The notes under the pieces were generated by a model. The model ran no database searches, was not told the origin of the DNA, and saw only the letters and a list, made by a program, of their open reading frames with translations. 64,000 nucleotides of DNA from Halichoerus grypus (lineage: Eukaryota; Chordata; Mammalia; Carnivora; Phocidae). A program made the translations under genes and the position numbers. Shown piece after piece: positions 1-12,899 of this stretch. The stretch is from NCBI RefSeq assembly GCF_964656455.1, contig NC_135715.1, forward strand, positions 159,370,437-159,434,436, read 5' to 3'. Within the stretch, counting starts at the first letter, position 1; each line of letters opens with the position of its first letter.

Positions 1-1442
1 AAAGGCAGGACAAAGTCGCTTCCCTTGTTCAGGCAGGGAAATGAAACGTGATTCATTGTTCGGTCTTAAGCAGTCACACATTTACTGTTCCATAATCATG
101 CCAAATACTGGAGTTTGCCTTTCATTAGAATAAAACGCCTCTCCCTAGCATTGGTATTGGGCTACCAGATACTCCCTGGGAAGTAGACACATCAAGGCAC
201 CTTGTTCTCACAGAGCCCTCTGTGCCACGTCCAGCATGTTACCTGACACTTAGTAGGCACTTAATCGATTGTATTTCTTGCCCATCTCTCCATTAATACT
301 GCCTACTGTAGGCAAATACAATTTGTAAAAAGCAAAACCATAAGGCAGTTAAAGTAGGACACAAATATGCAAAATCAAAGGACTCTTTCCTTTGCCTCAG
401 GTTAATTTTAAACTGAGAGTTTCCTCACTTGAGGTGCATTTAAAATGCACAGTTTATATACAACTCTTGAGCAACACTTTTAGTATGTAAGAAACAGGGC
501 ACACGTTTGTGCGTGCCATTTTGCCTCCATCAGGATTTGCACAAGAAAACTAGAGAGGAAGAATTGGACCGAAAGAACAGCTGTTTCAGGAGGCAAGAAG
601 TTGAAAACTTAAGAGCTTTTAACTTAAAATTAGGTTCGGGGATTATCTGAGGTCTTCAAATATTCATACAAATTACATTCTCTGTTATCACGGGTCAGAG
701 GAGAGACAGTGCAATGCATGAGAATGTGCTGCCCAGCACTGTGACGGAAAAACCTCCAGAATCATCAGTTCGTGGATTTATGGGTTTTGAATATGAATTT
801 TTGCCATGGATCACACACTCATCGAGTTGCACTGGCTGAGCTGTGTGGGACCCAGATGCCCCTGCCAAGATGAGGAGGGGTGGGAAAGAACTGCATGCTA
901 CTTGATTTCCTGCTTTCTCAGCTGTTTTCGAAGTCTGAAAGCCTAAGTCTGCCCCTCAACAGGGCTCAAAGTTCCCTGAATAGAATAGCCTCGCAGTGGA
1001 GCCTCTTTCCTCACCAGCCCAGCCTTGCCCTGTGCTGTGGTTACTCACATCTGTCCGAGACATTGTATTGAAATTCTCTGCCCCTATCTAAGCCTGAGCG
1101 TCCCTCCAGGTGTCTTTCTAAATTTAGGCAGATGGTTTAGTTTCTTTTCTCTTATTTTGAATTTGTTACACATAACATTTAAGAAGGATCGAGGTTCTTC
1201 CTAACTAGCTGGGGGTCTGATTCTCACTTTCAGCATTTACTAAGTAACTAACATTTCTGACCACCAGCTAGCTCCTTTCCATTCTTGCTCCCCACATCAG
1301 AATTTTTTGAAAAGCCATCATCTAATTTTAGTGTTCAGTATGTCTCTCACGAGGTCTAAATTATGTCAGAGACCAGAATTTTAGAAACAATCTTGTGACT
1401 AACTCCATAGGCTTGAGCAATTCCCAGACTTCAAGACCCTTG
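1..1442. other. No gene seen
   Basis: Moderately AT-rich sequence with no convincing ORF, splice structure or young repeat. A short stretch near 215-290 resembles an L2/MIR tail, too weak to call. The 63-aa frame at 880-1071 has no recognisable feature. Confidence 0.5.
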
Positions 1443-1858
1443 TGATGGTTACTCTTATGTGTCAACTTGGCTGGGACACAATGCCAAGCTATGTGGTTTA
1501 GTGTTATTCTGGATGTTTCTGTGAGGGTGTTTTTGAATCACTGCACTTAGTATAAAGCAGATTGCCTCCATAGTGTAGGTGGGCCTCATCTAATCAGCTG
1601 AAGGCTAAAATAGAACAAAATTACTGAGCTCCTCTGAGCAAGAGGGAATTCTGGATCAGACAGCTGGCTTTCAGACTTTAACTGCAACATTGGCTCATCC
1701 CTGGATCTCCAGTCGGCTAGGACTTGCCAGTCTCCCAGTCTCCCCAATTATGTGAGCCAATTCCTTAAAGTAAATCTCTGTCTCTGCCTCCGTGCACACA
1801 TGTGTGTATGTGTATCTTATTTGTTCTGTTTTTCTGGAGAACACTGACTAATGTAACA
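1443..1858 (+). mobile_element. Solo LTR, MLT2-like (ERVL, endogenous retrovirus)
   Basis: It begins with TGATGGTTACTCTTATGTG and CAACTTGGCTGGG. Mid-element it has the GTGGGCCTCATCTAATCAG block, and it ends with GTGAGCCAATTCCTTAAAG, TTCTGTTTTTCTGGAGAAC and CTGACTAATG..ACA. These are hallmark blocks of MLT2-type ERVL LTRs. No internal retroviral sequence adjoins it, so it is a solo LTR. Divergence indicates an insertion predating carnivores. Confidence 0.75.
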
Positions 1859-3394
1859 CTTTTTCTTCCATTTTAAATTATGGAATAAACTGAATCCATT
1901 CTGCAGACATCATGACTGGCATGATGAGCTAAAGAAATAATATGTACAAAAGAGATTTGAAATAAATAAAGAACTGAACAAATATAAGGATTTACTTCAG
2001 TAAACCCTGAACTTAAGAATTATAGTGAAAATCAGCAATTTACTTAAAGATGAGCACCAGAAATTTCTTCTTCTGAAAAAGGCTCTCGTATGAATTTCTC
2101 TTCTTTGGTTAGGTTCCCAGCAGTGAGCTCAGACAAGTTAGACCTAAGTATGGCCCTGAGGGCCTCAGAAGTGGCACTGTTTACAGATGAAAATCAAGGT
2201 TGCTTTCCTTATGTTGCTCACCCCGTTCTTGAGAAAATGGGTCCTAACTAGTCTCTAATAGGTCCCCACTCTCTTCAACAAGGTACACAAGGGTTTTCTA
2301 GGTGACTCCTCATGTTCACATACATTTTGTCCACCAAGACCAGATGGCTGACACAGAGACCTCTTTGTTCATTCATAATTTTTTTACCTATTCCTTCAAC
2401 AAGTGTTTATACAAAAATCCACTGGTGTGCCACACACCAAAGGTCCAAAGATGATGAAGACACCATCCCTGTCTAGAAATATACACTAAAGATTCTTAAA
2501 ATTTCCAAGGGAGATGACCTGAAACATTCCCAAATCCCTAAAATCGAGAATATGGAAATGCTTTCACAGCATCATGGCTTTTCTCCTGAATCATATTTTT
2601 TGCCCGAGTCACATACAATTTATGAATATTTTCACATCACACATTAACCACCTTTTCAACTTTACTCAAGCTTCATCTCTTTACAAGGCAGTCATTTTTT
2701 CCTTATGCATAGAAAATTTTTTTGTTTGTTAATGTGTTTGCTCCTGTTACCAGAAATAGAATCAGTGATGAGCAGAGGGTCAGTAGAATCGATGGGTCAG
2801 GAGGTTTATCTGTTTACCCGATAACCAGCCTGGGACCAGAAAACTATCCGTTTGGACCTGATATCCAATCTCATAATTCAAACAATTGAACTGATGCCCA
2901 CGTCTACTTATTGACATTTTTCTTTCCTGCAGTTGACAAGGTGTGTGTTAAATACTTAAATGCCAAGAGTAGACCGCAAAATACATCTTTGTTCTCATGC
3001 CTAACCTGGCTTTCTGGGTGCTGATGCTGATTCTGTCCTCTGGGACTTTACACCTTGCCTGGTCATTCTTTACAGTAACGTTTGCTCCCCACACACTGAC
3101 CTCCATTCATAGGTCGCTCTTCCCACCCTACCTGCCCCCCAATTGAGAGGCTTTATCAATTTGCCAGATTCTACCAACCTGTTCCACATGGACTGCTCTA
3201 GTCCTCACTGTGCCATTTCAGGCCAATCCCAAGCCCCAACAAGAGGCTAGGCCAATTGTTTTATTTTTATTATATTTGAAGTAATTATTTGATTTTCCAT
3301 CAAATGCTTCGATATTTTCTACTATATTCAACTCTTCAATATTATTTTTCTTTTGAGCTTGGCGAATAATCTTTTTGTTTGATCTTTTGATGTT
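1859..3394. other. No gene seen; faint L2 remnant
   Basis: Mostly unassigned sequence. About 2385-2490 resembles a minus-strand L2 3' end (CCTTCAACAAGTGTTTAT then GTGCCACACACC). Nothing else is recognised. Confidence 0.4.
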
Positions 3395-4110
3395 AATATT
3401 ACATAATACAGAAAAATGTACAATCATTAAGTGTATAGCTCAAGGAATTTTCAGAAAGGGAACATATCTGGTGTGTAAGCAGCACCCAGATTAAAAGATA
3501 GAACATTATCAGCACCCTAGACATTCTCCTTATATCCCTTTCCAGTTACTGCCACTATCTTGACTTGCTGTTGTTTAATTTTATGTAAATAGGAGCAAAT
3601 AGTATTGTAGCAAACATGGGTGTGTGCCATTCAGATCTCCCTTTAGGAGAGAATTTGCAGTGAGGAGTCCAGTGAGCCAACAGCCTCTACCTATTGCACC
3701 ATCACGATCTGTTGCAGAATTTACACCAAGACCTTGCTCTCTTTAGGCTGCACCCAGCCAATGACTGAGCATAGTGGGGTACTAGAGCCAAGCTATTTCT
3801 GCTTAATGCTACAGCCTCTAACAGGCAATCTTTGGTCTAGGGATCGTCATCAACCTGGCTGCCCTGTAGTCTGAGAGTCTTCTTCCCCATCCCCCTTTTC
3901 TTTCACAGGTATCAGACCTGCACTGTAGTATGACAGCTCTCCCTGCCTATTTCCACCTTCTCCCCTTTATTTTACATATTACATCTCTTGGAACTTCAAT
4001 TCCATTTGGCATCTGCTTCCTAGAGGACCTGAACTGACACACTTTCTTTGTGTCTGGCTTTTGCTTAACATTATATATGTGAGATTCATCCATGAGCAAC
4101 CCTTTCATTA
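3395..4110 (-). mobile_element. Old L1 fragment, antisense, split by an LTR
   Basis: The left part (3395-3605, with AAGTGTATAGCTCAAGGAAT and CAGCACCCAGATTAAAAGAT) and the right part (4042-4110, with TGTGTCTGGCTTTTGCTTAA and GTGAGATTCATCCATG) are consecutive pieces of a familiar antisense L1M 3' region. The sequence between them is a later LTR insertion. Confidence 0.6.
3606..4041 (+). mobile_element. Solo LTR, family uncertain (ERVL/MaLR-like)
   Basis: About 436 bp bounded by TGT and ACA, with the LTR-style ending ATCTGCTTCCTAGAGGACCT and GAACTGACACA. It interrupts an antisense L1 whose halves align on either side, which supports a discrete insertion. Family not assigned with confidence. Confidence 0.5.
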
Positions 4111-4714
4111 AAAGTCATTAAAAAGCAAATTATATACCAATAAGGCTATTTTAAAAAATCTATGGATATATATGTTAAATTTTATAACTCACTGTAGTGT
4201 CTTTCTCATCTTTGTGATTGGATCTATTCTCCCAACTGCCAGCCTCCTTGAGCTTCAAATTCTCCCTGAAAGTCTGACACAGTTTGAAGTACATCTCTGA
4301 TAAGAGATGATAAGAACATGTCTCAGAAATAACTCACAAACTTTCAACTGCTCATTCATTCATATAACAAATAGACATTAATAACCTACACTGCCAGACA
4401 CCAGGAGGGGCACCCATTGGCAGGTGAAATCAATTCCAAATTCAGTATGCTAGCAGTTGAGAGCCCCACAATGTGGCTCCAGTCTGCTTTTTCAAATGCA
4501 TCATCATGTACCCCCATATTTACCCTTGAAGATGTATGTTCCTCCATTCCAAGGATTCCTTAGAACTTCCCACTTGTGATAGTCTGACCCTCAGGGCAGA
4601 TCTGGGCAGGACTGCAATCCTTCCCTATTTGCACCCCCCAAAGACAGAGCTAAAGCTAAGTTTTGACCTCAGCCCTCAGGCAGCGTCTGTGATGCTGGTA
4701 ATAAGAAAGGTACG

Positions 4715-4870
4715 CCTTAGAAATAAGGGGAGAAGCACTGGGCTGAGAACTGAGAGAACAGAGTTCAAGACCCTGTTCTTCCACTTACAGCTTTTGTGAT
4801 TTGACCTAGTCACTTAATCTTTCTGAGGCTCATTTTTTCAAAGAAAAGATCAAACTAGATTGATCTTAAG
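4715..4870 (+). mobile_element. MIR-family SINE remnant
   Basis: Shows the MIR core order: GAGTTCAAGACCCTG, TTCCACTTACAG, GACCTAGTCACTTAATC, TCTGAGGCTCA, then the AAACTAGATTGATCT block seen in MIR3-type copies. Confidence 0.55.
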
Positions 4871-7142
4871 TCCATTATGGCCCTATTGAAGACTCCAACC
4901 TAGATGATCAGAGAAGAGACAGTCCTGGTGCATTTGGCTGCATAATGAGCCACAGCATGTACTAAATGGTTCAGTCACTTTCATTTTGTCATTTACTTGG
5001 GTAGAATCTTCTGCACTGACTTGCCCAAACACTGGGTAACCCTGGTCTCCATCTGGTACCTATTCTGTGGGCATTTCAGGGACTTTCATTTCCTGTATTC
5101 AAGTCTGGAATCTTTGAGAGCCCTAATTTCAATTTGGAAGGGGATAAAATTGGCCCTGCATGTCCAAACTTAGAAAAGCTCAACATTCTATGATCCATCT
5201 GTGTCATAAACATGTTCACACACAAACACACCCCAAAATCCAACGTCTTTAATATGTAACAGCTGTTGTGCATATTAATAACTTTGACTTTTAACTTGAT
5301 TTTATACAATTGAATCTTTATTTCCTTTCATATGGGTCTAGAAATTTTAATTGTAAGAAGCAAAGTGTTCATAATTCTAGGAATGCAAAATTCGTCATTT
5401 CAGTAATATTCTTTTGGTTTAGAATTCCTGCCAATGATCTAAAAATAGTTAAAGAAGTTCTTTTGCTTTTATTTTAAATATGAATTCCTTTTGACTTGAT
5501 CATCTGTCATTTGAGGTTCCTAACTTCCCTCTGAATTGAATTCTATGTGTGAATTTGTAATGCCTGAAAATGGTTGTTAAAAATGTAAGCATCAACAACA
5601 TACACATAACTACACTCGATTTAAAGTGCTTACTATTAATGAGTATGATTATGTAATATTTTAAGCACTTATTAGCACTTAAAAATCCTCATATAGCTCT
5701 AATTTTCCCAGGAGTTTTAATTCCATTTTCTAAGCATATTTACTTGCTGTTTTAAAAATGGCTAGAGAAAACCTAGATAAATATCTGACTGGAAATTTAG
5801 TATATCTCTTTACATTTATTATATGACAGGGAAAGAAAGGAAGCTAACGTTGATTATGAGTATACGTGCTAACTCATAAGCTAAGTACTTTCACATATAT
5901 ACTCTCATTTAATTATAGACAAAAAGCTTATAGTAAAACAAAAAAAAATTATAAATGAACTTTAAGGATTTAGCAGATGTCTGATGACTTTACTGAATTT
6001 ATGAAGATTTTTTCAATGCCTACTTTAAGTTCAAGTTGAAGAATGAGTATTTATTTGAGCTCCCTAAAAACATCACCTTTGATGTATAATTAAAACAAAA
6101 TCTTCCAGGATAACCTTGATAATTAAAAATAGGTTCAGCATTTTCACCCTTCTATTTCTCCTATTCTGTCATGTTCATGTAATATTAAAATTACATTTTA
6201 TTTAGCACCCCTTTGTTCAGCTTATTTTCTAGGAAATCTCAGAATAGATTTTCATTAGGTATGATATGTTCTTCATTGAGTGTTGCAAAAATGGGCTTCA
6301 TTTGTATCTAATAGACTTCATTGACATAAAGTAAGACATTTCTAGGTTACTTTTAATTCAAGTTTTGAATTGTTAATGAGTCTGCAGCAAAAAATAGCAT
6401 TTAAAAAAATAATAGCACTTAAATAGACCCATTTGTACCTCTAAAGTATACTGAAATTGTCCAAGCATGTTATCATAAAATAGAAATTATTGGAGGGGCA
6501 AAAGCTCTTTTATCCTGATTGGCAATGAATAGTCACCAAGATAAAAGATTGCAAAAATTCCATCCTTGTAAAGAAAGAACAAAACAAAATCCTGCCCTTT
6601 CTAGGAGGAATTTGTAGAAGGTATAATATAAGAACACATTCTTTAATTGTGCATAAATAGAAAAACATGGATAAAAGATGAATAAATATTTTCAAATATT
6701 AAAATCTACAATAGCAATGGTAGTGGCAATTTTACTGATTGATAGAAAGTTAGCAACTGGGGGGAGTTGCCACATACTATTGTAGTTTCCTAAAGTGGAA
6801 ATTTAATAAATAGGACTCAAGTGACTTAAAAGAGTCATGTTATTAGAAACAGTTATTGACATTTGGGAGCAAAGAACCATCACGTTAGTTTCTGGTTTGG
6901 TTTGTACAACAGCCCAGGAAGTTCTCCAACATTATCACCACTCCCTTATTATAGGTGATAGTGATGTTAGAAACAGGCCAAGATAAGAATGGCCCCTAAC
7001 TGATTTTGAACTCCCTGTTGGCCCCATTTTCCAAGAGGTTTAATTGGGGGCATCAGATGTACATAATTATTTACCTTTGTTCTCTCTCACCTATATTCAA
7101 CTCCTGTTAGCCTAGCCAATCAAGAGATTGTGTAAATTATAG
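4871..7142. other. AT-rich sequence, no gene seen
   Basis: Over 2 kb of AT-rich DNA without a recognisable gene, exon or dated repeat. Short frames at 5076-5309 and 6510-6695 have no features of known proteins. 4111-4714 is likewise unassigned. Confidence 0.5.
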
Positions 7143-7305
7143 GTCAGTGCTTCTCAAACTTTAACCTGTATAAGAATTACCCAGAAAACTTGTTAAAACA
7201 CAGAATCTCAGACCCAAACCCCAAAGATTCGGATTCAGTAGATCTGGGTGGGACCTGAGAATCTACATTTTAACAAGTTCTCAGGTGATGCTCCCAATGT
7301 CAGTC
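7143..7305 (+). mobile_element. MER5A-like hAT DNA transposon, 3' truncated
   Basis: Starts CAGTGCTTCTCAAACTTTA, continues with CTTGTTAAAACACAGAATCT, GGATTCAGTAGATCTGGG and AACAAGTTCTCAGGTGATGC, the block order of MER5A. The expected right inverted repeat (CACACTTTGAGAACCACTG type) is missing, so the right end was lost. Confidence 0.8.
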
Positions 7306-7347
7306 CTATTGATTATGTTTCTCTGGAGAATCTTGACTAATACCAAT
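7303..7347 (+). mobile_element. 3' tail of an MLT2-like LTR
   Basis: TATGTTTCTCTGGAGAATCT followed by TTGACTAATACCA matches the terminal block of the LTR at 1443-1858. Only the last approximately 40 bp are present, directly after the MER5A fragment. Confidence 0.45.
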
Positions 7348-7359
7348 ATACCATGGGAG

Positions 7360-7812
7360 CCCCACCCACATCATCTTGACATCCTGGCATTGCCTATTGC
7401 CATGCATGCTACTCAATGGCTTTTAACTGACACACTTGCAACTCTTAGCCTGATGGACTTCTCAGGCCAATAGAATCTACCTGACTGGTACACAGAGCAG
7501 CTGAAAGTGTCAGACAGAGAGTGGATTCTGAGAGCACCCTCAACCAATGACTGAAAGGAGTTGGTTGCCCCTTGCCTCTCAGGAATAATCCAAGGCATGT
7601 TCTACACTATCTCCCAGAGTTCACTGTAGGATTACAGGACACTGCAGTTGTCCTCGGCGGCAATATACTTGAAACTACACTCTTTATTAGGCTCTCTGCA
7701 TTTCCCTGTCTCATTTCCCCATGGTCCTACTTGCACTTCTAAGAATTACCTCCTAAGTAAACTGTTTTATTCAAATCCTTGATTCAGAGTCTACTCTGGG
7801 TGCGCCCAAGCT
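7360..7812 (+). mobile_element. Probable LTR remnant, family not assigned
   Basis: The right half has an LTR-like order: CTCTCAGGAATAATCCAAGG, ATCTCCCAGAG, a block ending AAACTG, CAAATCCTTGATTCAGAGTC, and a terminal GCCCAAGCTACAG. This matches a common mammalian ERVL-type LTR ending. Two short opposing frames here (7285-7473, 7413-7598) are not genes. The flank 7813-8580 is unassigned. Confidence 0.4.
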
Positions 7813-9635
7813 ACAGTAATAGTATATACAGGGTGAAAGAATCAATAAATAACAGTCTGTAACAGTCCAGGCATGTTATTTAGAAACACTGAGAACAATG
7901 CCAGAAGAAACAGGTAAAATAGCTGAAAGTAACTGCCCTTGGGGAGGAGATCTGGGATAGACCTGGGGAAACAGATAGGCAAAGAACAGCTGGTGTTTGT
8001 TAAAACTTTGTGATATTACATGATTATTTGATATATGCACATGCATTTCTTTTGTGAAAATAAAAGATAGTGTTAAAATATGCTTTTGAGTTACTTGTAG
8101 AATAGGAGAAGCAGGGGAGAAGAAAAATAAAAAAAATACTGGTTGATTAAGTTAGAAGAAGAGAGAAATTTTCTTGGAAGAAATGTGATCTTAGTAATCA
8201 AGCCAGAAAGATATGAAGGGAAGAAATCTACACAGACTTAATCTATACAGTATAGAAAGGAAGATGTACCTGAGTCTAACTGCTTATAAATATGGGAGGA
8301 TAAAACAGGGTGGTGTTTTAGTCATTACTAAAGTGAATGCGCTCAAAAGAAATGGAAAAAAGAAAGACTCAAGATTTCAAGGAGCAAAGTGGAATGGTAT
8401 CCCTTGAGAAGGAATTCAGATGCAAGAAGTATTGAATAGCATTCTCTTAAAGCCATAAATAGAATGTCCATAAAAATACAAACTGGGAAGTACCCCTTGG
8501 AGAATGAAATGTCTCCACTAAGTGATAACAGAAATCTTGAACAGCTTTTGAGAGAAAACAACTGAGAAGATCAAGATAGAATATGCAAAGCATTATTATG
8601 GAGGTGAATTTCATGGTGACCTAGTTATTGTAGCATGAATCCAGAAACTGCCAGTCCTATGAGAGAATTCACTCTAAACATTCATAGAATTAAGTGGTTC
8701 AGCTTCTAGAAATAGCTGAATAAACTCCTATTAGGCCACAGATGATAACTACATACTCCAGGAAAAATATAATAACAGAATAATCTGAAGTCTTAGAGAG
8801 TGAAAACAAGAAGACAGATTTTGGAAAGGAGTAGATATTTGGAAGAAGGGGATGAATTAAGGTGAATTTCCCATTTTTGTGGCTTTTAGCTCAGAGCTAA
8901 GCTGCAGTTGGCACCATGCAGAGCATCTAGAATTCTTTGAAAGGAAACCAGTTATTCTGCTTTGAGGAACCAGAAGACATAGTGTGAGGAAATACAGCTG
9001 CAAGAAACTGAGAGAATTATCCCAGAAAGTATTTAGATAGATGAAGTTCCAAATAGCTCTGTACAAATCTCTGCTGGACCCCTCAAGTCTAGATAATGAT
9101 AAAAGGACTGAACTGAGATTTGAACTCCCACCTAAGAAACAGAGTTTGAAGTTTGGTCTAACCAAGTCAATTGCCTGATAAACCAAACCGAAATTAGATA
9201 AAACAAAAAAGTCAACACTCTTCAGAGGAATTTAATACAATCCAGTCTCCACATAATAATAACCACATTGTCTGGGATACAGCCCCAAATACCCAACAAA
9301 TCAAAACAAGGAAATTGTGACCCAGACTCAAAAGAAACAACAATCAACGAAGACCAAACCCAAAATTATTCAGATCTTAAAATTAGGAGGCAAGAGTATT
9401 AAAGCAGCTATTAAACAATGGTCAGTGAGGTGGAAGAAAATTTGCTCAAAATGCACGTAAGATAGAAAATCTCAGCAGAAAAATAGAAACTCTAAAAAAA
9501 TCAAATGGAAATTCTAAAACTTCAAATAGAATACTTGAAGTAAAGCATTTGCTGGATGGAGCAGAATAGAGATAACAGAGGAAAGAGTCAGTGAACTTGA
9601 AGATAGATCAATAGAATTACTATAAAAAAAATAGG

Positions 9636-9826
9636 GGGGGCACCTGGGTGGCTCCATCGTTTGAGTGTCCGACTCTTGGTTTTGGCTGAGGTCATGGTCT
9701 CATGGGTCATGGGATCGAGCCCTGGGTCAGGCTCTGCGCTCAGCAGGGTGTCTGCTTGAGATTCTTTCCCTCTGCCCTCGCTCAGGCTCACTCTCTCTCT
9801 CAAATAAATAAATCTTTTAAAAAAAT
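9636..9826 (+). mobile_element. CAN-SINE (tRNA-derived, carnivore specific)
   Basis: Begins GGGGCACCTGGGTGGCTC, has the GAGGTCATGGTCTCATGGGT core, CT-rich stretch and CAAATAAATAAATCTTTT tail. AAAAAAATAGG on both sides is a plausible target duplication. It lies within the old L1, so it is younger than it. Confidence 0.93.
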
Positions 9827-9895
9827 AGGAAGGAAGAGGGAGAGAAAGAAGGAGGAAGATAGAAAAGAAAAAGGAAAGGAAAATTAAAGGACAGA
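9822..9895 (+). repeat. Purine-rich (GA/GGAAA) tract
   Basis: An almost pure A/G stretch directly after the SINE tail, probably grown from the A-rich tail. It produces spurious frames on both strands. Confidence 0.7.
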
Positions 9896-10038
9896 AATTC
9901 AGAGACATGAAAGACAGTATCAAAACATATCAAAACATCTAACAAATTTATAATTAAAGTCCCAGGAGAACAATAAAGAGAGAGACTGAAGCAGAAAAGA
10001 ATATTTAAAGAGATCATGGTCAAAATTTTTCCAAATTT

Positions 10039-10230
10039 GGGGCTCCTGGGTGGTTCAGTCGATTAAGCATCTGTCTTCGGCTCAGGTCATGATCCCAGGT
10101 ACTGGGATCAAGCCCCGCATTAGGCACCTTGCTTAGCGGGAGTCTGCTTCTCTCTCCCTCTGCCCCTCCCCCTTCTTGTGCTCTCTCTCTCTTTATCAAA
10201 CAAATAAATAAAATCTTAAAAAAAAAAAAA
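10039..10230 (+). mobile_element. CAN-SINE
   Basis: Head GGGGCTCCTGGGTGGTTCAG, core CTCAGGTCATGATCCCAGG, CT-rich region and AAATAAATAAAATCTTAAAA tail with a long poly(A). Its tail runs directly into a second, inverted SINE head. Confidence 0.94.
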
Positions 10231-10322
10231 GGAGCTCAATGAGGGACTCCATCCCAGTACACTGGGATCATGACCTGAGCCAAAGGCAGATGTTTAACCG
10301 ACTGAGCCACCCAGGCATCCCA
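10231..10322 (-). mobile_element. CAN-SINE, 3'-truncated, inverted
   Basis: Read on the minus strand it carries the SINE head and core (GACTGAGCCACCCAGGC at its 5' end; GGGATCATGACCTGAGCC seen on +). The CT-rich region and tail are absent. It abuts the poly(A) of the preceding + strand SINE, forming a fold-back pair. Confidence 0.88.
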
Positions 10323-10439
10323 AAAGTCACTGTTAAGGGAAAAGAATAGACAAGCCACAAATGAGGAGAAAACTGAGATTTATTTATAAGGGTACTATTT
10401 ATAAGGATGTGATCAGAATATAGGAAAACCAAAAGAGAT

Positions 10440-12248
10440 AGTGCCAGACCAGAGCTGGTAACAGCAGAGGGCAAGCAGAGGTTGCCGGAACCCAGGATAG
10501 AATCATGTACAAAAAGTTACCTTTAGAGGAGCTGTGATCTCCAGAATGCAGATCAGTGATCTTTAGTCAAGGAACACAGCCAGCTTGGGGCAATCCCATA
10601 GGATAAGACCAGGGGAATAAACAGCCTAACATTACTCTCTCCCCTCTCTCCCATCTTTCACTAAGGCTCCCTCTTGACTGAATCCAACCAGCAGCCAAGC
10701 GCAGGGCAGCTGGCTGATACAGTCGTAGGAGACATGATAGGGGGCCCAACCCCATCACCTTGGCATTTATATTCCCGTATGATTTTTGTCAAAATCACAT
10801 TTTAACATTTTTATTACATGATTACACAGGACTTGCCAACAGGACCATTCCAGACGTCCCCATAGACACATGGTCTGATCTCTGCCAACTCTCAGCTTCC
10901 CAGCTCCTTCAGCTCTCACACTCCCCATCATAAGTTTAGGGATCCCAGAAAGCACAGTCTTGGACAGCACATTCATGATGCCTGACAGACTCCTGTCTGA
11001 GGAAGCTCAGCATAACTTTCATACTCACAGCCTACTGTGGAAGATTTCCTTACTCTCATCACCATGGTTTTTAACTCTCCATCTTCTCTGCCAGGGTGGA
11101 GTGGACCAGCCGGATATGTGTACATTTGCCAGTGATATTGGACAGAGATTTTGAAATTGTAACTGACTGACTGAACCAAAATTTGAATGTGAGATAAAGT
11201 AGAAGAGTCAGGTAACTGGTAGTATTTGGAGCAGAAAGCAGCTAAATCACCAGCATAATAGAGCACTAGAATAGGGTTAGATTCTAATTTATGGGGAGAT
11301 GAAAAAAAAATCAGATTTGTTAAATCTCAACTGTTTCTTGAACCAGTTTTCAATTTTTCAAGAGGCCTGCTAAGGCTTTGTGCTATATCCCAATAAACCC
11401 AAAGAAACCTTAACAGATCTCAGTTCCTTGCAAACTTAATATACCCAATTGTCTTTCCTTCAGTTAAGTGACAGGTGTAAAAGAAAAAGGACACTTACTA
11501 CCTCACACAATTGAGCAGCCTTGAAGTATTTAAGTGAAGTTTGATCTAGCCACTCAATTATATCACCAAGGACTTTTCTCATTGTCTATTCCTTCTGCCA
11601 TCTACAGTTTTGGCTTCATTTCTAGGTTTCAGACAGAGCCTATTCTTTCATGGTGGCAGTAATTTCAGCCCTTACCATTTTATTATTGAGTGCTTGGAGG
11701 AGTAGAAAAGAAACTTCTGATAATTTCTGTACAAATCTTGAGATTCACTCTTATTGAATCAACTCATGTCACATTCCCATCCATGAACCAATCTCAAGGT
11801 TCAGGGGCATTATTAGAGCTAATATATCAATGTTCTACACCTGAAGTTAGAGGTAGGTTCAGCTTTTGTAAAACTATCTGACCTCCGAAAGATATGGGGG
11901 TTATGAAGAATAGGATAGTGTAGAATGGATGCTTGGAAGCAACACATATGTCCACATATGTCCACTACCTAGTCTAAATGGCTACCCAAAGATCTACCTC
12001 TTCCACTGGTTTATTGAGCCCTGGCATTTGGCTTTAGGACTTCATAGACCATTCCGAATATTTCAGACATATTTTATTAAGCTCTGGTGGGCCATTCCAA
12101 AGGGGGAAGAAGTCCCAAGACTTCTCTCTCCACTACATTGAAGTAAGATCTGTAATCAGCCATCTTCTTCCTGCCTCCTACTAAAATGCACAGACATACA
12201 CATACTATTAAAGGTATTTCATTCTTGCATGGGTCAAAATCCACACAG
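10440..12248. other. Unassigned sequence; old repeat-like patch
   Basis: 10600-10720 resembles a widely dispersed old mammalian repeat (TTTCACTAAGGCTCCCTCTT, then AATCCAACCAGCAGCCAAG), which I cannot name. The remainder shows no gene, exon or dated repeat. The 97-aa and smaller frames here have no recognisable features. Confidence 0.4.
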
Positions 12249-12465
12249 AAAAGATGCTTCATGGGGCGCCACAGTGGTTCAGTCAGTTAAGTGTCCAACT
12301 CTTGATTTCAGCTCAGATCATGATCCGAGGGTCGTGAGATTGAGACCCATGTCAGGCTCCACACTCAGCGGGAAGTCTGCTTGATGTTCTCTCTCCCTAT
12401 CCCTCTGCCCCCCCTCTTCTCTCTCTCTAATAAACAAATAAATCTTAAAAAAAAGATGTTTCATG
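12249..12465 (+). mobile_element. CAN-SINE with 15-bp target duplication
   Basis: The element itself is about 12264-12450. It is flanked by AAAAGATGCTTCATG (12249-12263) and AAAAGATGTTTCATG (12451-12465), a target duplication with one mismatch. Head, CT-rich region and AAACAAATAAATCTT tail are intact. Confidence 0.95.
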
Positions 12466-12899
12466 CAATAACCCTGGAGTTTCCCTAATAAGACAGATAA
12501 GGGTTTTGAGCATTTTAATGAGGTACCATTTAGATATATTCATCTCATTTCATACCTACCTTCTTTCCCATTATTCCTCTCCCACCTTCAAGGCCCATGA
12601 GCTATCTCGAAAAAAACAAGCTTACAGAACTCAAACTTGACAAGCTGATAAGCCAATGGAACATGGGATACAAACAATGTAGATTTATTCCTTTACTATA
12701 CAAATAAAAAAGTTAATAAGACACCTTGAAAATAGAATAAATAAAGAAAATGTTTTTTAAAATTAGGCAAGCAGCTGGTTTGGGCTGTTGGCATAGTATC
12801 CTTGATTACAGACTTTTAAACTAAAGGCTTCTACTGATTCACAAGAAAAGACTCATAATTTGTTTAAATTTATATGTGTTCCAACAAATTAAATACCCT
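12466..12899. other. No gene seen
   Basis: AT-rich sequence between a SINE and the L1 fossil; nothing recognised. Confidence 0.4.

Larger units (their letters stand above)
9100..10400 (+). mobile_element. Old L1 fragment (5' region/ORF1 to ORF2 scraps), sense
   Basis: AGTATTAAAGCAGCTATTAA, AAAGCATTTGCTGGATGGAG, GAACTTGAAGATAGATCAAT and, beyond the first SINE, TCAAAACATCTAACAAATTT and AAGTCCCAGGAGAACAATAA follow the order of an L1M ORF1 region. After two more SINEs a short ORF2-like piece (GACAAGCCACAAATGAGGAG) appears, implying deletion of most of ORF2. No reading frame remains. Sequence from about 8580 may belong to the same element but is less certain. Confidence 0.6.
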
